Shown: piece after piece, positions 20,024-29,044 of the stretch
Layout of the letters: each line of letters starts with the position of its first letter
Numbering within the stretch: the first letter of the stretch is position 1
Source: Cellulomonas sp. Root930
GTDB taxonomy: Bacteria > Actinomycetota > Actinomycetes > Actinomycetales > Cellulomonadaceae
Assembly (NCBI GenBank): GCA_001429255.1
Contig: LMJI01000001.1
Location: 2,831,879-2,895,878 of the forward strand
DNA length: 64,000 nt
Reading direction: 5' to 3'
Translations under genes and position numbers: made by a program
The notes under the pieces: generated by a model
Seen by the model: only the letters and a program-made list of their open reading frames with translations
Told to the model about the DNA's origin: nothing
Database searches by the model: none

Positions 20024-21253
20024 GTGAACGGTCAGGTCGTGGTCGTGGGAGGCGGGCTGGCGGGCGCCAAGACGGTCGAGGGGCTGCGGGAGCGCGGGTA
20101 CGACGGGCGGGTCGTCCTGTTCGGTGCGGAGACCGAGCGCCCGTACGAGCGGCCGCCGCTGTCGAAGGGGTACCTGCAGGGCGGCGACGAGCGCGACAGC
20201 GCGTTCGTGCACGCCGCCGGGTGGTACGCGGACCACGACGTCGACCTGCGGCTGGGCGCGGCGGTCACCGCGATCGACCTCGCCGCCCACGACGTCCTCG
20301 ACGGCTCGCGCACCCGGACGGGCTGGGACCACCTCGTGCTCGCGACCGGCTCGGAGCCCCGGCGCCTGGACGTGCCCGGTGCGGGGCTCACGGGGGTGGT
20401 GCACCTGCGCACCCTCGACGACAGCGACCGGTTGCGCGCCCAGCTGAGCGCGTCGCCACGCGTGGTCGTGATCGGCGGGGGGTGGATCGGGCTCGAGGTC
20501 GCCGCAGCGGCGCGCGCCGCCGGGTGCACGGTCAGCGTGCTCGTCCGCGACCCCCAGCCGCTGCTGCGCGCGCTGGGCCCGGAGCTGGCGGCCATGTTCG
20601 CGGACCTCCACCGCGAGAACGGAGTCGACCTGCGGACCCGGACGGAGGTCTCCGAGATCGTCGCGGCCGGCGACGGGACGCGTGTCGGTGCGGTCGAGCT
20701 GGCGGACGGCACCCTGATCGACGCCGACCTCGTGGTCGTCGGCATCGGCGCCGCACCCCGGGTCGACCTGGCCAGGTCCGTGGGCCTGCACGTGGAGGAC
20801 GGCGTGGTCGTCGACGCCCACCTGTGCTCGTCGCACCCGCACGTCCTCGCGGTCGGGGACATCGCCCGCGCGCAGCACCCGTTCCTGGGCACGCACGTGC
20901 GCGTCGAGCACTGGGCGAACGCGCTGAACCAGCCGTCCACGGCCGCGGCGACGGTCGTGGGCGCCGACGAGCCCTACGACCGGCTGCCGTACTTCTTCAC
21001 CGACCAGTTCGACCTGGGCATGGAGTACGTCGGGTACGTGGGCTCGCACGGGTACGACGAGGTGGTCGTCCGCGGTGACCTGCAGAACCGGGAGCTGGTG
21101 GCGTTCTGGCGGCGCGACGGCCGGGTGCTCGCCGGGATGAACGTCAACGTGTGGGACGTGGTCGACGACGTGCAGGCGCTGATCCGGTCCCGCGCGGTGG
21201 TCGACCACGACCGCCTCGCGGACCCGGACGTGCCGCTCGCCGACCTGGTCTAG
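20024..21253 (+). CDS. FAD-dependent pyridine nucleotide-disulfide/ferredoxin reductase
   Basis: A 409-residue flavoprotein of the rubredoxin/ferredoxin reductase type that passes electrons from NAD(P)H to a small redox protein. The FAD-binding VVVVGGGLAGAKTVEGL, ERPPLSKGYL, LATGSEPRRL, the NAD(P)-binding VVVIGGGWIGLEVAAAARAAG and the second FAD motif VLAVGDIARAQHP are in the expected order, with a C-terminal reductase dimerisation domain. GTG at 20024 has GGAGA eight bases upstream. No ferredoxin or P450 gene is adjacent, so the partner is unknown. It converges on the YbdK-like gene with a 4-bp overlap. Confidence 0.9.
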   Translation: MNGQVVVVGGGLAGAKTVEGLRERGYDGRVVLFGAETERPYERPPLSKGYLQGGDERDSAFVHAAGWYADHDVDLRLGAAVTAIDLAAHDVLDGSRTRTGWDHLVLATGSEPRRLDVPGAGLTGVVHLRTLDDSDRLRAQLSASPRVVVIGGGWIGLEVAAAARAAGCTVSVLVRDPQPLLRALGPELAAMFADLHRENGVDLRTRTEVSEIVAAGDGTRVGAVELADGTLIDADLVVVGIGAAPRVDLARSVGLHVEDGVVVDAHLCSSHPHVLAVGDIARAQHPFLGTHVRVEHWANALNQPSTAAATVVGADEPYDRLPYFFTDQFDLGMEYVGYVGSHGYDEVVVRGDLQNRELVAFWRRDGRVLAGMNVNVWDVVDDVQALIRSRAVVDHDRLADPDVPLADLV

Positions 21254-22338
21254 CTGGTCAGCGTCCGGTCGACGGCGCGGCGGACCACCTCGTCGTCGTC
21301 GGCGCCCTCGGCGCGCCAGCCGAGCTGCTGGATCGCGCCGTTGCCGCGACGCAGCACGGTGGAGACGTGGCGTTCCACCCAGTCGAGGTCCCCGGTGGCG
21401 GCGAGCGCGGGGCGGACGTGCTCGACGAGCTGGCCGACGACCTCGGCGGCCGGCATCGGCTCGCCCGTCAGCGGGCTCACGAGGTCGCCCGTGAGCCCCG
21501 AGCGGGCGGCCCGCCACGTCGCGGCCCGCAGCAGCTCGGTGCGCGGTTGCGGCATCGGGTCGCCCATGGCCGCCTCCGCGAGCCCGCGGACGAGCGCCGC
21601 CTGCAGGGCCGCGTCGTCGGCGTCGAGGCACACGTCCGCGACGCGCACCTCGACCGTCGGGTAGCGCGACGACAGGCGGGCGTCGAAGTACACCATCCCC
21701 TCGTCGAGGATCGCCCCCGTCCGCAGGAGGTCCTCGATGACGGCGCGGTACCCGGCTGCGTCGCCGAACGGCGCGGTCGGGCCGGCCGTCGGCCACCGGC
21801 CCCACACCTGCGAGCGGTACGACGCGTACCCCGTGGCGCTGCCCTGCCAGGACGGGCTGTTGCCGGACAGCGCGAGCAGCACCGCGTTCCACGGCCGCAG
21901 GTGGTCAAGGATGCGGACGCCCTCCTCGTCGTCGTCGATCGAGACGTGGACGTGGCACCCGCACGTGAGCTGGTCCCGCGCGGTCTGGCCGAACTCGGCG
22001 CGGATGGCGAACGCGCGCCGGTCGGGAAGGACAGTCGACTCCACCACCTGCGGGGCCGCCGCGAGGGCCGCGATCCGCGCTCCGGCGCGCCGGGCCATCT
22101 CGTCCGTCCGCGCCCGACCGGCGCGGATCTCGGCCGCCAGCTCGGTCAGGAGGGCCCGCGGGGGCGTCGAGGTCTCGATCTGCTCGAGCTTGAACTCCTT
22201 CTCGAGGTCGCCGCCGGGCTCGTCCGAGGACGGGTGGTCCGCGGACGACGCGTGGCGCAGGACCGCCGCGGCGACCGGCTGCGGTCTGCCCTCGGGCGTG
22301 ACCAGCAGGAACTCCTCCTCGACGCCCAGGGTTCGCAC
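21250..22338 (-). CDS. Carboxylate-amine ligase of the YbdK / glutamate-cysteine ligase 2 family
   Basis: A 362-residue GCS2-type ligase. The N-terminal signature LGVEEEFLLV, then KEFKLEQIETSTPP, TCGCHVHVSID and SSRYPTVEVRVADVCL are the ATP/metal and substrate segments of this family. E. coli YbdK has weak gamma-glutamylcysteine ligase activity; actinobacterial members are usually of undetermined substrate because the main thiol there is mycothiol. GTG at 22338 is selected since the EEE motif starts five residues later, as in homologues. The promoter for the divergent gene occupies the 108-bp gap on its 5' side. Confidence 0.88.
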   Translation of the reverse strand: MRTLGVEEEFLLVTPEGRPQPVAAAVLRHASSADHPSSDEPGGDLEKEFKLEQIETSTPPRALLTELAAEIRAGRARTDEMARRAGARIAALAAAPQVVESTVLPDRRAFAIRAEFGQTARDQLTCGCHVHVSIDDDEEGVRILDHLRPWNAVLLALSGNSPSWQGSATGYASYRSQVWGRWPTAGPTAPFGDAAGYRAVIEDLLRTGAILDEGMVYFDARLSSRYPTVEVRVADVCLDADDAALQAALVRGLAEAAMGDPMPQPRTELLRAATWRAARSGLTGDLVSPLTGEPMPAAEVVGQLVEHVRPALAATGDLDWVERHVSTVLRRGNGAIQQLGWRAEGADDDEVVRRAVDRTLTS

Positions 22339-22382
22339 CGGATCAGTGTGGGGGAGACCGCGGTGGCGCGCCTGCTCGACCG

Positions 22383-22411
22383 TTGACCGCGTGACGCGCG
22401 GAACGTACCGT
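22383..22411 (+). promoter_or_regulatory. Promoter of the DUF6421-like gene
   Basis: TTGACC at 22383-22388 and TACCGT at 22406-22411 are separated by exactly 17 bp, a good sigma-70-type promoter by actinobacterial standards. It would start transcription about 30 nt before the ATG at 22447. Confidence 0.6.
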
Positions 22412-22446
22412 GCAGTAACGCTGCCGTCCGAATGGTGAGATGACGC

Positions 22447-24288
22447 ATGAGGCTGTTCCCGACCGTCCACGCGACCGGTGACCTCCCGACCCCGCACCGA
22501 GCCCACCTCGAGCGCCACGGGCTGACGTTCGTGGGGGCCGACGACGATCCTGACGTGGTCCTCCTGCTGCCGGGGACCTCGACGGCCGGCGCGTCCGGTG
22601 GAGCGAACCTCGTCGCGCTGGCCACCGGTGCCGAGGCGCCGGAGGTCACCGAGGTGCTGGCGTCCCGCGGCGTCGTGGTGCGCGCCGCGGCTGCCACGCA
22701 GCCGACCGGGCTCGTCCCCGCGGACCTCACCGCGGACGACCTCCTGGCCTGGACCACCGACGTCGAGCTGCCGGTGCGGGCGACCCTCGACCTCGGCGGG
22801 TCCGCCCAGCCCGTCCTGCGGTCGGCGACCGGGAGCCAGGCTCTGGGCAGCGTCGTCGCCGCGGGGAACCGCGACGCGGACGGCGCGTTCCTGGTGCTGG
22901 GTGTCGACCCGTCGCCCGAGGTCCTGCTCAACGCGCTGGTGTGGGCCGCCCGACCGTCGGCCCTCGAGGCGGACACGACGCGACGGTCGGACCTCGCGGC
23001 GCACCCCTCCTGGACGCGCCTGAAGCAGGACGTCACCGAGCTGCAGACCCTGCAGGTGAAGGACGGCTCGATCCCCGACGCGGCGCACCATGCGCGCGCA
23101 CGAGAGCTCGTGCACGCGGTCAGCGCGTCCGTGCACGAGCTCGCGGCCGAGCTGCCGCACGACGAGGACTACCTGACCGCGGTGGGCAAGGACCTCACGC
23201 GATGGGCCGACGCCGGGTTCGCCGTCCCGGACTTCCTCGACTCGCTCCTGGCGTTCCAGCCACAGCGGCAGCGCGTCGACGGGCTGCCCCACCTGGTGCT
23301 CTTCCCCATGTACACGCAGAACGGCAGCACCGACCGGCGCGTCGAGGCCGTGCTGCTCCAGGTCCGCTGGCCGGAGCTGGTGGCGCGTCTCGAGGCCGAG
23401 CAGTTCAGCAACGCGCTCTTCGTCCCCGTCACGTTCCTCGACTTCACGCCGGGGTACGACACCAACTCGGCGGTGCTGTTCCCCGAGACCGTGGCGGTCC
23501 GCGAGGTGCCGACGTTCACGTGGGGTGCGATCTTCGCGGACCGGGAGGCCGCACGGTTCCGCCGGGTGGTCCGCGCCGCCGCGGAGACGACGCGCCTCGC
23601 GCTCCCGCCCGACGCCGCCCGCCTGCTGGACGACCAGCGGCTCGCCGAGGAGACGTTCGTCCTGTGGGACCTGGTGCACGACCGCACCCACATGCGCGGT
23701 GACCTGCCGTTCGACCCCTTCATGATCAAGCAGCGGATGCCGTACTTCCTCTACTCGCTGGAGGAGCTGCGGTGCGACCTGACCGCCTTCCGGGCGGCGG
23801 TGCGGCTCGAGGGCGAGGGCGTCCCGCACGCGCGGTACGTGCAGTACGCGATCCTGTTCGACCGCCTGTTCCGGTTCCCCGTGACCGGGTCCCGGGTGCG
23901 CAACTACGACGGGCTGGGCGGTCAGCTGCTGTTCGCCTGGCTGCACCAGCACCACGTCCTGCACTGGACCGACTCGCGCCTCACCATCGACTGGCCGCAG
24001 GTGCCCGACGCCGTGATCGCGCTGGCCGAGCAGATCGAGCAGCTGTACTGGCGCTCGATCGACCGGCCCAAGACCGCGCACTGGCTCGCCGCGTACGCGC
24101 TGGTGTCCGGCACGGTGACCCCACACCCGGCCTCGGTGTGGGCGCGCGGCGACCTGCCGCTGGACGGTCCGCCGAAGGGGTTCACCGACGCGGTGCTGGA
24201 CGACGAGTTCCCGCTGTCGATGTTCTACGAGGCGCTGTCCCGCAAGATCGGCGACGTCGTGGCCTCCACCAGCGGGATCACCGCCTGA
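22447..24288 (+). CDS. Large conserved protein, DUF6421-like
   Basis: A 613-residue soluble protein that I place with DUF6421 from memory of HPSWTRLKQDVTELQTLQVKDG and FDPFMIKQRMPYFLYSLEELRCDL; I know of no function. The segment LWDLVHDRTHMRGDLPFD has two His three residues apart beside Asp residues, followed by SLEELRCD, which looks like a metal or cofactor site. The first 190 residues form an alpha/beta domain with a Gly/Ala-rich end not obviously part of the same family. ATG at 22447 follows a weak GAG. It converges on the membrane hydrolase gene with only 10 bp between stops; a 6-bp hairpin spans both stop codons. Confidence 0.75.
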   Translation: MRLFPTVHATGDLPTPHRAHLERHGLTFVGADDDPDVVLLLPGTSTAGASGGANLVALATGAEAPEVTEVLASRGVVVRAAAATQPTGLVPADLTADDLLAWTTDVELPVRATLDLGGSAQPVLRSATGSQALGSVVAAGNRDADGAFLVLGVDPSPEVLLNALVWAARPSALEADTTRRSDLAAHPSWTRLKQDVTELQTLQVKDGSIPDAAHHARARELVHAVSASVHELAAELPHDEDYLTAVGKDLTRWADAGFAVPDFLDSLLAFQPQRQRVDGLPHLVLFPMYTQNGSTDRRVEAVLLQVRWPELVARLEAEQFSNALFVPVTFLDFTPGYDTNSAVLFPETVAVREVPTFTWGAIFADREAARFRRVVRAAAETTRLALPPDAARLLDDQRLAEETFVLWDLVHDRTHMRGDLPFDPFMIKQRMPYFLYSLEELRCDLTAFRAAVRLEGEGVPHARYVQYAILFDRLFRFPVTGSRVRNYDGLGGQLLFAWLHQHHVLHWTDSRLTIDWPQVPDAVIALAEQIEQLYWRSIDRPKTAHWLAAYALVSGTVTPHPASVWARGDLPLDGPPKGFTDAVLDDEFPLSMFYEALSRKIGDVVASTSGITA

Positions 24289-24298
24289 GCGGGGCTGC

Positions 24299-26827
24299 TC
24301 AGAGGTAGTTCACCGGGGTGCGGGGGTCCGGGGCGATCGTGTCCTGGTGCGCGGAGCCGTTGCCGGTGTCGCGCGGTGGGCCGGCGGCAGTCGTCCGGTC
24401 GCACATCGCGTCGACCTGGCCCCAGAACGCCGGGTCGTGCCAGTAACCGGTGTGGCTGAGGACGCGCGGCAGCGGCTGGTCGGCGATGTACCGGTGCGTC
24501 GGGGGGTCGACCAGCTCGAGGTCGACCGTGTCCGGCAGCGTGGAGTCGCCGGTGCGCACCGCGCCGCCGATGTAGTCGGTCGCGTAGAACACGTTCGTCC
24601 AGAGGACCGGCCCGATCCCGGCACGGCCGTCCGCGATGCCCGCGAGGAACCCGTCGCTGAACAGGGCCGGGAACGCCCAGCGGTAGAGCTTGCCCAGCGG
24701 TGAGCCCAGGGTGACCACGCCGATGGTCGGCTCGTCCGCCCCGCGCTCCGGCGACCGGCGTCCGACCACGGCGGCGGCGATGACGCTCCCCTGGGAGTGC
24801 GCGGTGAGGACGACACGGCCGCCGCTGTCGTGCAGGCGCCAGATCCGGCGGGTCAGCTCGGGGACCGCGCGCTCGGCGTACGCGGGCGGCGCGAACGGGT
24901 GGAACGCGCGGGGGAAGAAGCTGCCGACGTCGAAGAGCGTGCCCAGCACGCGACGCCACCGCTCGTTGCGCCAGGCGCTCGCCAGGATCAGCACGTAGAG
25001 CGGCGGGAAGGCCACCGCGACGGTCGTCCCGACGTCGACGAGGAACATGGGCGTCCCGCTGCGCAGCACCCACACGCACGTGAGGAAGAAGATCAGGCCG
25101 AGCACCCCGCCCGCCGTCGCGATCACCAGCGGGATGGCGACGGCGCGGGAGTGGTCGCCGACGAACCGCATGAGCGCGACCTTGCGGACCCAGCGGGTGG
25201 GCCGGCCACCGGGCTCGGAGCCACCCTTGCCGAACAGGGGCGGGTCGAACGCCGACCGCCACCAGCCCGCCTCGGTGCGGACGGATGCGTCCGGCGCCTG
25301 CGGGGGGATCCCCGCATCGGCGTACTGCTGCCGCAGCCGCTCCTCCACCGCCGGGGCCGTCCGGGTGCGCGTCCGGTTCATCGCGACCCAGAAGCCGATC
25401 CCGAAGACGACGAAGAGTGTGATCAGGCCCAGCGACAGCATCGACGCCAGCGACCCGACCGCCTCGGGGATGTAGATGGCACCCGGGACGGGTTCCTGGC
25501 CCGGTTCCGGTCCGAACCCCCAGATGACCGTGCCCAGGACGCGACCGACGTACACGATCGCGGACAGCAGGACGGTGTTCGCGACGATGAGGGCGACGGC
25601 GTTCATGACGAACGGGGCCGCCCACGGGAACAGGCTGATCCGCGGGATCGTCAGCTCCTGCGCGCGGAGCTGCCGGGCCTTGACCATCCGGAAGACCCAG
25701 GCGCCGACCTGCTGGCCGGCCAGCGGCAGCAGGAGAGCGAGGCTGGCACCCCAGACGACGTTCACTGCCCAGCGCGACCCGGGCAGCATGCCCTCCGGTC
25801 CGGCGACGGCCGGGAGCGACAGGGCGCCGCCGACGGCCAGGACGAGGGCGCCGAGCGTGAGCACCAGGACCGCCGTGGCGAGGGCGGGCTGGGCGTCGTC
25901 GAACGCCAGGAGCCCCATGACGGCGACGAGCCCGGCGCCGGCCGCGACCGCAGCGACCGTGCCGATCCTGGCGGTCGAGCCGTCGCCCAGCGCGGACACC
26001 GACGACCCGAGCAGCAGGGCGACGACGCCGAGGCAGGCGGACAGGTGCAGGCGCGACAGGAAGATGTGCCAGCGCAGGCCGGACCAGAACTCGGGGTGCC
26101 GCAGCCCGCCCTCCTGGGCGGCCGCGCACCGGCGGGACGGCTGCGGGTCGAAGTCGAGCACGGGCGAGCCGAGCGCGCCCTGGTCGCCGCTGATCGGGGT
26201 CGGCGGCTCGACGCGCTCGTACGCGGAACGGGTGTGCCGGGCGAGCAGGGCGAACACGAGGGCGACCAGGGTGGCCGCGGCCGCGCCGACGGCGATCCGC
26301 TGCCCGGGATCGTCGACGGGCAGCCAGCGGTCGGCGGTGTCGGTCCACCAGCTGTCGCGCCGGCAGCTCTCCATCCCGCCGCACTGGTACGCGACGATGT
26401 CGGTGAACAGCATGGTGACCATCACCGCGGTGCTCAGCGTGAGCGCGAGGGCGGCCAGGCGCGCGAACCAGCGGAACACCCAGATCGTGGCGGGCTCGTC
26501 GTCCTCCTGGTCGCCGGACATGACCCAGCGGCGTGCCATCCAGCCCGCCATGTTCGCGAACATCGACGGCAGCAGCAGGGCCCAGAGGGCGCGCGTGCGG
26601 CTCCGGGAGGTGAGGCCGCCCCAGGAGTACGCCTCGCGGTGGCGCCCGCGCGCGTCCCGGGTGCGGAAGAACCCCGCCACGCGGTCACCGGCGACGCGGG
26701 TCGGCTCCAGGTCGCCGAGCAGCGACTCCGGGCTGGTGCCGCCGACGCCGTGCACCCGGATCTCGGTCAGACCGTCGAGTGCGACCGGTCCCGGCACCAG
26801 GCCGGCGGACCCCTGATCGAGCGCCAT
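24299..26827 (-). CDS. Polytopic membrane protein with split alpha/beta-hydrolase motifs
   Basis: An 842-residue membrane protein. Near the N terminus is LTEIRVHGVGGTSPESLLG, resembling the oxyanion-hole strand of a lipase/esterase; the middle has roughly ten hydrophobic helices in two groups (about residues 130-270 and 310-660); and near the C terminus is VVLTAHSQGSVIAAAVV, a nucleophile elbow, followed by VTLGSPLGKLY and a late His (LSHTGYWHD). The hydrolase domain thus seems to be split by the membrane region. Related large membrane proteins occur in streptomycetes, with no known substrate. ATG at 26827. It lies downstream of the CoA transferase after a 121-bp gap that contains two short hairpins and no clear promoter. 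Confidence 0.75.
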   Translation of the reverse strand: MALDQGSAGLVPGPVALDGLTEIRVHGVGGTSPESLLGDLEPTRVAGDRVAGFFRTRDARGRHREAYSWGGLTSRSRTRALWALLLPSMFANMAGWMARRWVMSGDQEDDEPATIWVFRWFARLAALALTLSTAVMVTMLFTDIVAYQCGGMESCRRDSWWTDTADRWLPVDDPGQRIAVGAAAATLVALVFALLARHTRSAYERVEPPTPISGDQGALGSPVLDFDPQPSRRCAAAQEGGLRHPEFWSGLRWHIFLSRLHLSACLGVVALLLGSSVSALGDGSTARIGTVAAVAAGAGLVAVMGLLAFDDAQPALATAVLVLTLGALVLAVGGALSLPAVAGPEGMLPGSRWAVNVVWGASLALLLPLAGQQVGAWVFRMVKARQLRAQELTIPRISLFPWAAPFVMNAVALIVANTVLLSAIVYVGRVLGTVIWGFGPEPGQEPVPGAIYIPEAVGSLASMLSLGLITLFVVFGIGFWVAMNRTRTRTAPAVEERLRQQYADAGIPPQAPDASVRTEAGWWRSAFDPPLFGKGGSEPGGRPTRWVRKVALMRFVGDHSRAVAIPLVIATAGGVLGLIFFLTCVWVLRSGTPMFLVDVGTTVAVAFPPLYVLILASAWRNERWRRVLGTLFDVGSFFPRAFHPFAPPAYAERAVPELTRRIWRLHDSGGRVVLTAHSQGSVIAAAVVGRRSPERGADEPTIGVVTLGSPLGKLYRWAFPALFSDGFLAGIADGRAGIGPVLWTNVFYATDYIGGAVRTGDSTLPDTVDLELVDPPTHRYIADQPLPRVLSHTGYWHDPAFWGQVDAMCDRTTAAGPPRDTGNGSAHQDTIAPDPRTPVNYL

Positions 26828-26948
26828 GGCTGCCTCCAGCTGGGGGCACCGTGCGTGCCCACCGATCCACCGACGAGAGGGACGTCGTCCCTGAGGAGAA
26901 GAGTGCTGGACAGCCGAACAGATACGACGGTCCGGTCGGCGGGCAGGC

Positions 26949-28301
26949 TCAGCCGCCGGTCCACCGAGGGCTGTCGGTGCCCCAGCGGCTCGGGGGACGG
27001 TCCCAGTCGTCGGGCACACCGGCGACCGCGACGGGCGAGCGGGCGTGCCGGAGGTCCCCGTACGGCGACGGCGTCTCGGCCAGCCAGCGGTCGGGCGGGT
27101 CCGGTGCCGCCGCGGTCCGGGGCTGGGACACCACCCCGCCGAGCAGCCACGCCGCGGTGCCCGCCAGCGACAGCCGGACGTGGTGCGTCGCCCCCGTCGT
27201 CGCACGCTCGGTGAGCGCCCGCAGGACGGCCGCGGCGATCAGGTAGCCCGTCCCGTGGTCCAGCGCCTGGGCGGGCAGGGTCCCCGGTCGGCCGTCGGCG
27301 TCCTGCTCGGCCACCGCGATGCCGGTGCCGGCCTGCACCAGGCTGTCGAACCCCCGCCGGCCGGCCCACGGACCCTGCCACCCCCAGGCGCAGAGCCGGG
27401 CGACGACCAGGCCGGGCCGTCGTTCCCGCAGCGCGTCGTCGTCGAGGCCGTACCGGTCCAGCGCGCCCGGACGGTAGCCGAGGACGAGCACGTCCGCGGC
27501 GCTCAGGAGCTCCTCGAACGTCGCGCGGTCGGCGGGGTCCTCGAGCGCGAGCCGCGTGGAGCGCTTGCCGAACCCGGTGTCGATGTGGGTGCCGTCGTCC
27601 TCGCGCAGCCACGGGGCATCGACGCGCAGGACGTCCGCACCGAGCAGCCCGAGCGTGCGGGTGGCCACCGGGCCGGCGAGCACACGCGTCAGGTCGAGGA
27701 CCCGGACACCGGCGGCGGGCAGGGTGCTGGGTCGCAGCGGGCGTGGGTCGGTGGTGCCCGCGGTGCGCGTCTCGAGGAGGGGTTCGTCGCTCGTCCGCGG
27801 CGGGGCGACCGCCACGGCCAGGCCGCCGGCCGCGTAGACGTCCTCCTGCACGTCGAGCCCCGGACGCTCCGCAAGCACGGAGGTGAGTCGGCGGACGAGG
27901 TCGGCGTCGTCGCCGGCGTCGGGGATCCCCAGCGAGGCCAGCAGGCGCGCGCGGTGGTGCGGGTAGTTGGCGTGCGTGCGGACCCATCCGTCGGCGGACC
28001 GCCAGAACCCGGACAGCGGCGCGAACAGGGGGATCGGCCGGCCGTCGACCCGCAGGTGGCGCTCGCTGGTGAACGCGACCGCCACCGCCCCCTCGTCGAC
28101 CCGCACCGCCGGGAGGTCGCCGCCGGTGCGCAGCCGGTGGAGCTCGGCCGCGGCGAGCGAGCAGACGGCCACGGTGGCACGCGCGAGCTCGCTCACCGGC
28201 AGTGCGGACCTCAGGCCGGGGGTACCGACCAGCTCCACGTTCCCGGCGAGGTCGGGAGGTCCGCCCAGGGCGCCCCAGGCCTGCGCGGTGGCGGCGTCCA
28301 C
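26949..28301 (-). CDS. CaiB/BaiF-type CoA transferase with permuted order
   Basis: A 450-residue class III CoA-transferase-like protein. The family's usual N-terminal signature (GVRVLDLTRVLAGPVATRTL, then LGADVLRVDAPW) appears only at about residue 198, after a first half (FAPLSGFWRSADGWVRTHAN to LDVQEDVYAAGG) that resembles the C-terminal part of ordinary CaiB proteins. The C-terminal half continues with RRGFDSLVQAGTGIA and QALDHGTGYLIAAAVL. The conserved catalytic Asp of the family cannot be assigned with certainty here. GTG at 28301 lies one base after the stop of the K+ channel gene, so the two are co-translated. Substrate unknown. Confidence 0.82.
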   Translation of the reverse strand: MDAATAQAWGALGGPPDLAGNVELVGTPGLRSALPVSELARATVAVCSLAAAELHRLRTGGDLPAVRVDEGAVAVAFTSERHLRVDGRPIPLFAPLSGFWRSADGWVRTHANYPHHRARLLASLGIPDAGDDADLVRRLTSVLAERPGLDVQEDVYAAGGLAVAVAPPRTSDEPLLETRTAGTTDPRPLRPSTLPAAGVRVLDLTRVLAGPVATRTLGLLGADVLRVDAPWLREDDGTHIDTGFGKRSTRLALEDPADRATFEELLSAADVLVLGYRPGALDRYGLDDDALRERRPGLVVARLCAWGWQGPWAGRRGFDSLVQAGTGIAVAEQDADGRPGTLPAQALDHGTGYLIAAAVLRALTERATTGATHHVRLSLAGTAAWLLGGVVSQPRTAAAPDPPDRWLAETPSPYGDLRHARSPVAVAGVPDDWDRPPSRWGTDSPRWTGG

Positions 28302-28302
28302 G

Positions 28303-29022
28303 TCACTCGGTGTGCTCGGGCAGGACGGCTTCCGCGCGGCCGTGGAACGCGGCGACCAGGCGCGCGACCAGGACGGCCAGGAACACCTGACCGACGAGCG
28401 CCTCGAACGTGGCGATGCTGCGCCCCGGGAACAGGGCGGCCGTGTAGTCGCCGTACCCCAGCGTGGTCAGGGTCGTGTAGGAGAAGTACTGGAACGAGCG
28501 CGCGTTCGCCGCCTCTCCGGACGCGAAGAACGGGCCGGGCGTCAGCACGTCGATCACGCCGAAGAGGCTCGCGAAGAACATCCCGATGATGAGGTACGCG
28601 CTCAGGGCGCCCGCCAGCGACTGCACGGTCACGGCGGTCCGGCGCAGGATCCGGTCGAGGATGACCACCAGCGCGGTCATGAGGATCACGCAGACCACGC
28701 CGTCGAGGACCCCGTCCGCGGTCGGCTGCGGGAGCGCGACGAGCGCGACGAGCGCGACGAGCGCGGAGACGACGAGAACGATGCGCACGAACCGCCGCTG
28801 GTGCGGCATCGGCTGGGACGTCCGGACCGCGAGGCCGAGCGTGAACAGGTAGAGGACGAGGACGAGGATCTCGACCCACTGGTCCGAGCTCAGCGCGAAG
28901 GCGACGTACGCGGTGACCAGGAGGCTCAGGACGATGCCGAAGTCGTCCGTCCCGGTCCGACGGGCGAGGAAGGACCGGCGCCGGGGAGGTGGCGCCGTGC
29001 CGGGTTCGTCCGGTCCTGTCAC
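28303..29022 (-). CDS. Potassium channel-like membrane protein
   Basis: A 239-residue membrane protein with about four N-terminal hydrophobic helices and then a pore module: helix, pore loop with the filter TTLTTLGYGDYTA, and a last helix (FEALVGQVFLAVLVARLVAAF). The TLGYGD filter indicates K+ selectivity. No RCK/TrkA-N regulatory domain or S4-like charged helix is visible. The start is GTG at 29022. The gene overlaps nothing but is spaced 1 bp from the CoA transferase and 22 bp from the transglutaminase gene, suggesting one transcript. An in-frame 9-bp repeat encodes part of a membrane helix. Confidence 0.88.
   Translation of the reverse strand: MTGPDEPGTAPPPRRRSFLARRTGTDDFGIVLSLLVTAYVAFALSSDQWVEILVLVLYLFTLGLAVRTSQPMPHQRRFVRIVLVVSALVALVALVALPQPTADGVLDGVVCVILMTALVVILDRILRRTAVTVQSLAGALSAYLIIGMFFASLFGVIDVLTPGPFFASGEAANARSFQYFSYTTLTTLGYGDYTAALFPGRSIATFEALVGQVFLAVLVARLVAAFHGRAEAVLPEHTE
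28732..28767. repeat. 9-bp in-frame tandem repeat, about four copies, inside the K+ channel gene
   Basis: GAGCGCGAC is repeated three times exactly and a fourth time imperfectly. On the coding strand it encodes repeated L-V-A triplets in a membrane helix before the pore. Copy-number change by slippage would add or remove three residues without a frameshift. Confidence 0.85.
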
Positions 29023-29044
29023 CTTCCGGAGGCTAGCGGTCGGG

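Noticed and set aside
24285..24302. Hairpin CTGAGC-N6-GCTCAG as terminator between the DUF6421-like and membrane hydrolase genes
   Set aside because: Only six base pairs and no U-tract; mentioned under the gene but too weak for its own entry.
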